The notes beneath the pieces were generated by a model, which ran no database searches, had not been told where the DNA came from, and saw only the letters and a program-made list of their open reading frames with translations. Position numbers and translations under genes: made by a program. DNA of 5,292 bases from Chthonomonadaceae bacterium (GTDB lineage Bacteria; Armatimonadota; Chthonomonadetes; Chthonomonadales; Chthonomonadaceae): the NCBI GenBank assembly GCA_025355115.1, contig JANXLO010000083.1, positions 1 through 5,292 of the forward strand, in the 5' to 3' direction. This document shows positions 1-5,292 of the stretch, one piece after another (positions within the stretch are counted from its first letter, which is position 1; each line of letters begins with the position of its first letter).

Positions 1-1
1 C

Positions 2-1447
2 GGGCGAGTTCGCGAAGGGCGCAAGAGTCAGGTTCTGAAGGATGAGGCAAGTGTCATTCGGCTGCTGGGGGAGGGCGCTGACGCGAATTCACGCGACTTC
101 GTCTTCGTGCGGGGCTCTTTGTGGCAGGAAGTGAAGCGGCACCTGAGGCGCATGTTCAAGGGCAAGTCAACAGACGGCTCATCCGGACGCTCAGCCCTCG
201 CGATCGCCGTTCAGACCAATGATACGACAATTGCCGTCGCTCTTTTGAAGGCGGGGGCGCGCGACGTGAACGCGGATGTTGAATCTTATGCCGGCAGCGA
301 AGAGCCCTCTCCGCTCGTTAATCTCGCCGCGATGAAAGGCAATCTAGAGATCGTAAAGGAGCTATGCGCCCATGGAGCTGATCTCCGCCTGCTCACATCG
401 AGGAAGGAGACCGCTCTCGAGTGCGCCCTGGTAGGGATCAGCCGTTACAACAGGAGCTTCCGCGGGGAAACAGGGATGCCGCAGGCTACCGAGATTCGAC
501 GCCGGACGGAGATTTTTCATCTGCTGGCGCATGGATCTCGATATGACCCAAAGTCGGAGGAGGCACACAGGCTTCTGTGCGCTGCGGCGGAAGGCAAGTT
601 CAACGAGATTGCGAGGGAGCTTCTCTCAGCGGGCGCGCCGCCAAATCCTAATTCAAATCCGGCACGGGACGCTTATGGACCGGAATACAGTCCGCTGGAC
701 TCTGCGGTGTCCAATGATAACCTGCCTTTTGCGGAGCTCTTGTTTATGCACGGAGCCGCGACAACGGACAGGAACTCGGAGCCCCCCATGCTCTACCTTC
801 AGAGCCCTGAGATGGGGAGATTGCTGCTGAGGCACGGCGCGGACATTCGTGCGATCAGAGGACACGGGAAATTCAGCGGCCAGAATGCGCTGGATGCCGC
901 TTGCCTAGGCGGAAATGCGAAAGCGGCCTTGTTTTTGATCGAGCGTGGCCTGAAAGTGAACCCAGGAGGAGAACCAGATTTCAGCCCGATCGAGGAGGCA
1001 ACTCGGTCTGGCAATGCCGGGACGGTGCTGTTGCTTCTGAAGCACGGCGCAAGGGTTGGCCCCAAATCTGCCGGAGATATGGCGCTCTGGTATGCCCTCG
1101 AAGAGCAGTACTTCGACATCGCTAAGCTGCTCCTCCAATACGGCGCCGCCGTGAATACGAAGGCCGAGTGCCCGCTTACGGCGGCGGTCGATTCGGGCGA
1201 TCCGGAAATGGTGCGTGAGCTTCTGAAGCGCGGCGCGAAGGTCAACGCCGGCGGGGGCGAGGCACTCCTGGCAGCCTGCCAGGAGTGCGATGAGGATCTT
1301 GTTGAAATTCTCTTAGATCACGGGGCCAACGCTGCGGCGCAATGGAAGGGCAAGTCAGCTATTCAATCTGCGGTGGGGAACGCAGAAACGCCCGGTGATG
1401 CAGACGGAATCGTCGAGACGCTGAAGGCGCATGGCGCGAAGCGATAG
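2..1447 (+). CDS. Ankyrin-repeat protein, 5'-partial
   Basis: This gene encodes an ankyrin-repeat protein, a scaffold that usually binds other proteins; the partner cannot be read from the sequence. The frame is open from the first complete codon at base 2, giving 481 visible residues to a TAG at 1445. A GTG at 107 could be taken as the start, but no Shine-Dalgarno precedes it, and the 35 codons upstream already read as ankyrin sequence (VIRLLGEGADAN). The true start is therefore outside the window. About ten or eleven repeats follow, with recurrent second-helix and loop motifs such as IVKELCAHGADL, MGRLLLRHGADI, IAKLLLQYGAAVN, MVRELLKRGAKVN and LVEILLDHGANA. No signal peptide, membrane segment or enzymatic domain is visible, so a cytoplasmic location is likely but unproven. 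A basic, repeat-breaking insert of about 25 residues (KRHLRRMFKGK) separates the first visible repeat from the next. The gene converges on the AAA ATPase gene. The family call is firm; the function is unknown. Confidence 0.93.
   Translation, partial: GRVREGRKSQVLKDEASVIRLLGEGADANSRDFVFVRGSLWQEVKRHLRRMFKGKSTDGSSGRSALAIAVQTNDTTIAVALLKAGARDVNADVESYAGSEEPSPLVNLAAMKGNLEIVKELCAHGADLRLLTSRKETALECALVGISRYNRSFRGETGMPQATEIRRRTEIFHLLAHGSRYDPKSEEAHRLLCAAAEGKFNEIARELLSAGAPPNPNSNPARDAYGPEYSPLDSAVSNDNLPFAELLFMHGAATTDRNSEPPMLYLQSPEMGRLLLRHGADIRAIRGHGKFSGQNALDAACLGGNAKAALFLIERGLKVNPGGEPDFSPIEEATRSGNAGTVLLLLKHGARVGPKSAGDMALWYALEEQYFDIAKLLLQYGAAVNTKAECPLTAAVDSGDPEMVRELLKRGAKVNAGGGEALLAACQECDEDLVEILLDHGANAAAQWKGKSAIQSAVGNAETPGDADGIVETLKAHGAKR
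1262..1288. repeat. Perfect inverted repeat inside the ankyrin gene
   Basis: The 12-nt arm GCACTCCTGGCA (1262-1273) is followed by a 3-nt loop GCC and the exact reverse complement TGCCAGGAGTGC (1277-1288). The element lies in the codons for the first helix of the next-to-last ankyrin repeat (EALLAACQECDE). It would form a very stable RNA hairpin or DNA cruciform on either strand. No T-run follows, so a classical terminator is unlikely. Confidence 0.9.
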
Positions 1448-1461
1448 ACCGGCGACTGGTC
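1447..1461. other. Small hairpin across the convergent stop codons
   Basis: GACCGG (1447-1452) can pair with CTGGTC (1456-1461) around a CGA loop, giving five Watson-Crick pairs and one G-U. It fills the 12-bp gap between the two stop codons. There is no T-run on either side, so it is weak evidence for a bidirectional terminator. Confidence 0.3.
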
Positions 1462-2746
1462 AGTCCTCGTCTGCCGCTTGCATGCCGCGATAGAAGGCGG
1501 CCATAGGGTCTGCTTCCTCCTGCGGAAGTTCCGGCGCGGGAGTCGGGTTTCGGGTCATCTGGTCGCGGAGCATGTCGATCTGCGAGCGCATGGCGAGATC
1601 CATCTGGCCGGGCTGGGGAACAGCGATCCAGCGCATCATGGCGGAGAGGAAGAGCTCCTTCAGGTAGGCGAACGAGAAGCCGTCCGTTCTCTCTACGATG
1701 TCGTTTAGCCCGTCCGGCGTGAGCTGCAGTTCCGGCTCGACGGTCGCGTTCCAGCGGGAGATGTAGGCTTCGCGCTCCGCGGCGGCGGGCAGTTCGAAGG
1801 CGTACTTTCGGTCGAAGCGACTGGGGCGATCCAGAATGGCCGGGTCGAGAAGCTCCGGATGATTGGTGGTGGCGAGGACGACGACCCCTGTGTTGGCGGC
1901 GAATCCGTCCAGTTCGTTAAGGAAGAAGGCCCGATTGCGGTCGTTGATAAGCGAGTCGAGATCCTCGAGAACCAGCAGGCAGGGGGTTGTCTGACGCGCC
2001 CTCTCGAATACGGAATGGATGGTCTCGTGGTCGGTCGCGTAGCGGGCTTTGAGGCTTTTGACGTAGAGGCAAGGCTGATCGATCTGGTTGATGAGCGCTT
2101 TGACAGTATGCGTCTTGCCGTTTCCGGGCGGGCCCAGAAACAGGATGCCGCGCTTCCAGGGGATACGATAGCGGTCGTAGAGTTCTCGCGACGCGAAGAA
2201 CTGGCGGAAATCCGTCTGAATCTCCTCCTTGAGCGCGTCGGGAAGCGTCAGATTGTCGAAGGTGACGCTCTTGATGGCGTGATAGAGCTCCTCACTCTTC
2301 GACCAGTTGCCGTTGTCGAAGACGAGCACCTCCCCGCGCACCTCCGCCTCCCAGTCGCAGACCGCGCACAGGAACCGCTCGCCGAGTTCACGTGAGTCCG
2401 AGACAATCCAATGGTACCGCTTCTCGCAACTGCCGTCGTTCCAGCTGAGCAGCCCGACTTCGATAGCGTGGCCCTCCCAGCGCACATGATGCCAGGCGCT
2501 GGAGACCGTCTGTCTTGAGCCGCGCCCATGCCCGTTCCAGTGCGTCTCGATATGCTGAAACACGCGACTGTCCGCATCGAACGGGCACTCCATCGCCTGC
2601 ACATACTCCTCAAGTTCGAAGCCGTATTCGTGACCGAAGAGCACGAACCGATTCAGAAACATGCCGGACAGCTCGTGGTTGACATGATAGCCTACGGCGT
2701 TCGCGGGCAGCAGCAACGCCTCTCGAAACAGGGTCTGAATCTCCAT
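1460..2746 (-). CDS. BCS1-like AAA+ ATPase with uncharacterised N-terminal domain
   Basis: This gene encodes a 428-residue AAA+ ATPase, expected to form a ring and use ATP hydrolysis to remodel or move a protein substrate. The AAA module runs from about residue 165 to 375. It has Walker A GPPGNGKT (205-212) and a Walker B ending LLVLEDLD (257-264), whose Glu-Asp order resembles mitochondrial BCS1 rather than the usual Asp-Glu. Sensor 1 is ATTN (292-295), and an arginine-rich second region of homology, DRPSRFDRK (306-314), carries the likely arginine fingers. Residues 1-165 form a domain I do not recognise. The C-terminus (398-428) is a Pro/Glu-rich tail. No transmembrane helix is visible, unlike BCS1 itself. 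The ATG at 2746 is chosen because AAGGAGA precedes it by 4 nt. A GTG at 2836 would add 30 residues but has no ribosome binding site and overlaps an inverted repeat. Length and Walker B suggest kinship with bacterial YjoB-type proteins. The AAA call is firm; the substrate is unknown. Confidence 0.94.
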   Translation of the reverse strand: MEIQTLFREALLLPANAVGYHVNHELSGMFLNRFVLFGHEYGFELEEYVQAMECPFDADSRVFQHIETHWNGHGRGSRQTVSSAWHHVRWEGHAIEVGLLSWNDGSCEKRYHWIVSDSRELGERFLCAVCDWEAEVRGEVLVFDNGNWSKSEELYHAIKSVTFDNLTLPDALKEEIQTDFRQFFASRELYDRYRIPWKRGILFLGPPGNGKTHTVKALINQIDQPCLYVKSLKARYATDHETIHSVFERARQTTPCLLVLEDLDSLINDRNRAFFLNELDGFAANTGVVVLATTNHPELLDPAILDRPSRFDRKYAFELPAAAEREAYISRWNATVEPELQLTPDGLNDIVERTDGFSFAYLKELFLSAMMRWIAVPQPGQMDLAMRSQIDMLRDQMTRNPTPAPELPQEEADPMAAFYRGMQAADED

Positions 2747-2750
2747 ATTG

Positions 2751-2757
2751 TCTCCTT
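2751..2757 (-). promoter_or_regulatory. Ribosome binding site of the AAA gene
   Basis: AAGGAGA on the minus strand lies 4 nt before the ATG at 2746. It decides the start in favour of the 428-residue protein over the GTG at 2836, whose upstream bases contain no comparable purine run. Confidence 0.85.
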
Positions 2758-2776
2758 CAAGCCTGGCAAGCAAAGG

Positions 2777-2877
2777 CGGGTGTTGTTGTAAGAAACCGGC
2801 ATTAACGGGCAGCGTTAGACCGGAAGTTGATGACACCCGTCATCGAAAAGCGAACGAGCCGGGTGTTGAAACACCCG
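2777..2877. promoter_or_regulatory. Inverted-repeat cluster with four CGGGTGT boxes upstream of the AAA gene
   Basis: CGGGTGT occurs at 2777-2783 and 2860-2866, and its reverse complement ACACCCG at 2833-2839 and 2871-2877, so the orientation alternates. The last two form CGGGTGTT-GA-AACACCCG (2860-2877), a near-perfect palindrome. A second perfect inverted repeat, GATGAC-ACCC-GTCATC, lies at 2829-2844. A third, TAACG-GGCAG-CGTTA (2803-2817), is flanked by pairing CCGG tetramers at 2796 and 2820. These could be operators for a dimeric repressor or folds in the AAA 5' leader. The repeats are seen directly; the role is inferred. Confidence 0.55.
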
Positions 2878-2894
2878 TCAAAAAAAAACGAACG
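2833..2894. repeat. Imperfect 24-bp direct repeat, 38-bp period
   Basis: Bases 2833-2856 and 2871-2894 align without gaps and match at 20 of 24 positions. Both begin ACACCCGTCA and end CGAACG; the mismatches lie in the A-rich middle, where the second copy is a pure A-run. The repeat overlaps the CGGGTGT cluster and may be part of the same control region. Confidence 0.75.
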
Positions 2895-2942
2895 TCCTTC
2901 ACACGGAAATGCCTTGCCTTTCAATGGTCTCAACTGCCTATG

Positions 2943-2973
2943 ACTATACCGTATCGGAAGAGGGGAATGCCAA
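2943..2973 (-). promoter_or_regulatory. Possible promoter of the AAA gene
   Basis: On the minus strand TTGGCA (2973-2968) and TATAGT (2948-2943) each match the sigma-70 hexamers at five of six positions. The spacer is 19 bp, longer than ideal. If it is used, the AAA transcript would carry a leader of about 190 nt that includes the inverted-repeat cluster. TTGACG near 2885-2880 is another -35 candidate but lacks a good -10. Confidence 0.3.
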
Positions 2974-2985
2974 ACCGAGGCGTTT

Positions 2986-3020
2986 TTTGGGGCTGAGTTC
3001 GGGCATTTGGGGCTCTGTTC
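2986..3020. repeat. 15-bp direct repeat spaced 20 bp, upstream of the M28 promoter
   Basis: TTTGGGGCTGAGTTC (2986-3000) recurs as TTTGGGGCTCTGTTC (3006-3020), with 13 of 15 bases identical and starts exactly 20 bp apart. A weaker TTTGG start follows at 3027. The pair ends about 30 bp before the -35 box of the promoter at 3052-3080. Spacing of two helical turns fits tandem activator sites on one face of the DNA; this role is inference. Confidence 0.6.
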
Positions 3021-3051
3021 CTCCGATTTGGAGAGGTTGGAAAAGGGATGC

Positions 3052-3080
3052 TTGATTTTTGTGCGCCGTTATGATATTAT
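3052..3080 (+). promoter_or_regulatory. Sigma-70-type promoter with extended -10
   Basis: TTGATT (3052-3057) and TATTAT (3075-3080) are separated by an ideal 17-bp spacer. TG at 3072-3073 gives an extended -10 (TGA-TATTAT). Transcription should start near 3087, leaving about 160 nt of leader before the ATG at 3246. It is the best promoter in the window and drives the PA/M28-like gene. Confidence 0.7.
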
Positions 3081-3086
3081 GAGGTA

Positions 3087-3245
3087 GTCTTTCATCCCCG
3101 CCTTGAACTATTTTTTGCTTCGGTTTGCATCGTGCGGCCGCCGCTGCCGCGCATTCTGCACACCGTCTGGAAGAAACGAAGAACGACGACGTTCCCTCCT
3201 GACGATCGATGTTCGCTCGTTTTCCCCATGAGAAGGGAAGCGTCC
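3087..3245 (+). other. Long 5' leader of the PA/M28-like gene
   Basis: This stretch of about 160 nt between the predicted transcription start and the ATG has no convincing gene. TTCCCTCCT (3192-3200) can pair with AGAAGGGAA (3231-3239), which contains the ribosome binding site, at eight of nine positions. An alternative local stem pairs TTCCC (3222-3226) with GGGAA (3235-3239). A small GAACG/CGTTC stem lies at 3181-3194. These suggest, but do not prove, structure-controlled translation. No known riboswitch is recognised. Confidence 0.35.
3233..3237 (+). promoter_or_regulatory. Ribosome binding site of the PA/M28-like gene
   Basis: AAGGG lies 8 nt before the ATG at 3246. An in-frame ATG at 3228, six codons earlier, has no purine-rich site upstream, so 3246 is preferred. 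Confidence 0.7.
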
Positions 3246-5292
3246 ATGGCTTGCATTGGGAATAGCCGCTCGCCTCGCTCCGTTCGGAGCGCAGCTTTCG
3301 CATCCGTTCTGACCGCATTGCTGATCCTAGGCGCAACAGGCCCTGCCGCCCCCGCCGACGTGACGAAGGCGTTCCAGGACAAGTATCGCGAGATCTACGG
3401 CACGGTGGATTCGGCTCGGTTGCAGCAGACGGTCAAGGAGCTGAGCAAGTACAAGTCGAGGGTCGCCGGCTACCCGGACAGCGACAAGGCCGCCGACTAC
3501 ATCAAAGGCCAGTTTGAGCAGATTCTCGGCAAGGGACAGGTTCAGGAGGACACGTTCCACGTCACCGTTCCCTACGATCCCGGCGTGGACGATCCGGCGA
3601 AGGGCTCGTATGTCCAGGTGACAGACAGCCCTGGAGCCGGAGGGACAACGGCCTCGACTCCGCTGCGCATGTACCCGCTCTGGCCCAACCTCGTGCGCAC
3701 CTCGACTCTGCCCGCCAACGGCCTCACCGCTCCGCTCATCTACGTCAAGGACGGCAAGCTCCGCAACTTCAACGGCAAGGACGTGGACGGCTCGGTTGTC
3801 ATGGTCGATTTCAACTGCGCGGCGGAGTGGATGAACGCGCCGCGCCTGGGCGCGAAGGCCGTCATCTTCGTGGCTCCAACCGCGACGATGCGCGGCGAAG
3901 CTGAAGCGAAGTTCATCTCGATCCCCATCGCCATCCCCCGCTTCTACATGACCAAGGAGGACGCCGCACCGCTGCTCGCGCAGTGCGTCAGCGGGCGCGC
4001 CCCGACGGTCAAGCTTACCTGCACCATGCCCTGGGCGACTCGCAACGGCCGCAACTTCATGGCGAAGATCGAGGGCACCGACCCCGAGCTTAAGAAGCAG
4101 ATCATCGTCGTGCAGTCCTACTACGACTCCACATCCGTCGTGCCTGCGCTGGCGCCTGGAGCCGACACCACCTGCGGCATGGCGGCGATGCTGGAGATGA
4201 TGCGCTACTTCACGCAGCCCGAGCACCGCCCGAAGCGCAGCATGTGGTTCGTCTCCACCAGCGCGCATTTTCAGGCGCTCCAGGGAATTCGCGAATACGT
4301 TCATGCGCATATGGACGAGTGGTCTGAGCCGAGCCTCGTAGAGTCCGCCACTGCAAAGGAGAACGCCGGGCGCGTCTCGGTGACGCTTGTCGGCGTGCTG
4401 TGCCTGTTCGTCGTGGTGCTGATGCTGCGGCTGGCGCGGAAGCTCGCCGTAGGGCAGAAGCGTTTCGACGGCGGAACAATTTTCAGCGCGGTGTCGCTGA
4501 TGGTGATGCTGCTCCTCTGCCTCGGTTTCTTCTCGCAGCCGCGCAACCAGAGCCAGCGCAATCCGCCTACCATCTATCTCTGGGCGGGCCTCGACCTCAC
4601 CAGCCAGACGCAGTCGTTCGGCATCTTCTACAAAGGCTGGTTCTTCGACTATCGCGAGGACATTCAGGGCCGGTTCAGCGACATCGCCCGCGTCTGCCGC
4701 GAGAACGCCGAGAAGGTCGGCACCACGCTCGGCTTCAACTCCAAGCGCTACTTCAACGACGGCGTCAATCCGGTGGACGGCAAGAACTGGCGGAACTTCA
4801 TCTCGGGCAAGCCGGCGTTCGATTCCGAGGTCGTGACGGTCGCGGGCGGCAACGGCATCACGTTCGCCTCCACCGACGACAGCCGCGCACTGATCGACAC
4901 GCCGTTCGACACCGCGGACAAGGTCAACATCGCCAACCTCGCGCAGCAGGTCAAGCTCCTCGACTGCCTGATGTGGCACATCGTGACCGACACCAACGCC
5001 CCCGGCGACGTGAACGCGCAGCGAATGCCCATCGTCGATCCGTCCAAATGGTCGCGTATGGCGCTTCAGGGCGGGTTCGCCACGGTGCAGGGCCGTGTTC
5101 AGATGTTCAACCCGCGCAAATCCTTCATCGCCAACTCCGACCCCCGCCTCTCCGACACCCTGGTCGTCGTGCGCAACCGCAACAAATCGTTCATGGGCGT
5201 GCGCGGCAACATGGTACAGCGGGCCGAATGGACTGTGCCGGAGCGCATGGACTCCCTGGCGCACAGTGCGGATGGCAGCCTCAAGCTCGACG
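3246..5292 (+). CDS. Secreted, membrane-tethered PA/M28-like protein, probably catalytically inactive, 3'-partial
   Basis: This frame is open from the ATG at 3246 through the right edge, giving 682 visible residues with no stop. Residues 1-37 are a signal peptide: an arginine-containing start, a hydrophobic core (AAFASVLTALLILGATG) and a likely cut after APA. A stretch typical of M28 peptidases (RVAGYPDSDKAADYIKGQF) is followed by a PA domain at about 155-262. The M28 fold starts near residue 266 (GRNFMAKIEG). Its metal sites look lost: HYD is YYD (292-294), GADDN is GADTT (305-309), the catalytic EE is HF (341-342), and the final YHTP is IDTP (550-553). Only the Asp of LDL (450) remains. Two hydrophobic helices (377-394 and 411-429), joined by a basic loop, interrupt the fold. 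Residues after about 590 look beta-rich and are unassigned. Homologues with intact sites are hydrolytic aminopeptidases; here a binding or scaffold role outside the membrane is more likely. The family call is strong; inactivity rests on manual alignment. Confidence 0.88.
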   Translation, partial: MACIGNSRSPRSVRSAAFASVLTALLILGATGPAAPADVTKAFQDKYREIYGTVDSARLQQTVKELSKYKSRVAGYPDSDKAADYIKGQFEQILGKGQVQEDTFHVTVPYDPGVDDPAKGSYVQVTDSPGAGGTTASTPLRMYPLWPNLVRTSTLPANGLTAPLIYVKDGKLRNFNGKDVDGSVVMVDFNCAAEWMNAPRLGAKAVIFVAPTATMRGEAEAKFISIPIAIPRFYMTKEDAAPLLAQCVSGRAPTVKLTCTMPWATRNGRNFMAKIEGTDPELKKQIIVVQSYYDSTSVVPALAPGADTTCGMAAMLEMMRYFTQPEHRPKRSMWFVSTSAHFQALQGIREYVHAHMDEWSEPSLVESATAKENAGRVSVTLVGVLCLFVVVLMLRLARKLAVGQKRFDGGTIFSAVSLMVMLLLCLGFFSQPRNQSQRNPPTIYLWAGLDLTSQTQSFGIFYKGWFFDYREDIQGRFSDIARVCRENAEKVGTTLGFNSKRYFNDGVNPVDGKNWRNFISGKPAFDSEVVTVAGGNGITFASTDDSRALIDTPFDTADKVNIANLAQQVKLLDCLMWHIVTDTNAPGDVNAQRMPIVDPSKWSRMALQGGFATVQGRVQMFNPRKSFIANSDPRLSDTLVVVRNRNKSFMGVRGNMVQRAEWTVPERMDSLAHSADGSLKLD

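Noticed and set aside
107..109. GTG as the start codon of the ankyrin gene
   Set aside because: There is no Shine-Dalgarno, and the open frame upstream to the window edge already encodes ankyrin-type sequence.
1859..2395. 178-codon plus-strand open frame within the AAA gene
   Set aside because: It is antisense to the Walker A and Walker B coding region and has no domain or start signal of its own.
2747..2836. 30-residue N-terminal extension of the AAA protein from a GTG at 2836
   Set aside because: There is no ribosome binding site at the GTG, a strong one precedes the ATG at 2746, and the extension overlaps inverted repeats.
2968..2995. Terminator around the T-run at 2983-2988
   Set aside because: No stable GC-rich stem directly precedes the T-run, and no gene ends nearby on the plus strand.
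3209..3265. 18-codon leader peptide overlapping the M28-like start
   Set aside because: There is no ribosome binding site, and the peptide has no amino-acid run suggesting attenuation.
2944..3336. Minus-strand open frames of 130 and 96 codons across the M28-like promoter and signal peptide
   Set aside because: They overlap the promoter, leader and start of the real gene, have no ribosome binding site worth noting, and show Arg/Ser/Ala-rich shadow composition.
3327..5264. 645-codon open reading frame on the minus strand
   Set aside because: It lies opposite the PA/M28-like gene, which has a signal peptide, recognisable domains, a promoter and a ribosome binding site. The minus-strand translation is a His/Arg/Val/Ala-rich sequence with no recognisable motif, as expected for the complement of a high-GC3 gene.

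Overview
The window comes from a GC-rich bacterial chromosome. The coding frames strongly favour G or C at third codon positions, and Shine-Dalgarno sites precede the two starts that can be seen. The combination of a multi-ankyrin protein, a BCS1-like AAA ATPase and a secreted PA/M28-type protein suggests a large-genome environmental bacterium, for example Armatimonadota, Acidobacteria or Planctomycetes. That placement is inference only; no rRNA or marker gene is present.

There are three real genes. (1) Bases 2-1447, plus strand: an ankyrin-repeat protein whose frame is open through the left edge, so its N-terminus lies outside the window. (2) Bases 2746-1460, minus strand: a complete 428-residue AAA+ ATPase, converging tail to tail on the ankyrin gene with only 12 bp between the two stop codons. 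(3) Bases 3246-5292, plus strand: an exported protein with a PA domain and an M28 (Zn-aminopeptidase) fold that runs off the right edge; 682 residues are visible. It is divergent from the AAA gene. A 645-codon open frame on the opposite strand is a shadow of it.

The 499-bp divergent intergenic region (2747-3245) is rich in signals. On the AAA side there are inverted repeats and four copies of CGGGTGT in alternating orientation. On the M28 side there is a good extended -10 promoter (3052-3080), preceded by a 15-bp element repeated exactly 20 bp apart and followed by a leader of about 160 nt that may pair with the ribosome binding site.

The most interesting item is the third gene. Its M28 domain keeps the family framework but appears to have lost five of the six metal-binding or catalytic residues. 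A two-helix transmembrane hairpin is also inserted into the middle of the peptidase fold. This suggests a membrane-tethered pseudo-peptidase, comparable in principle to the inactive M28 relatives transferrin receptor, nicastrin and nicalin. A second unexpected signal is a perfect 12-bp-arm hairpin inside the ankyrin coding sequence. Nothing in the sequence links the three genes into one pathway.
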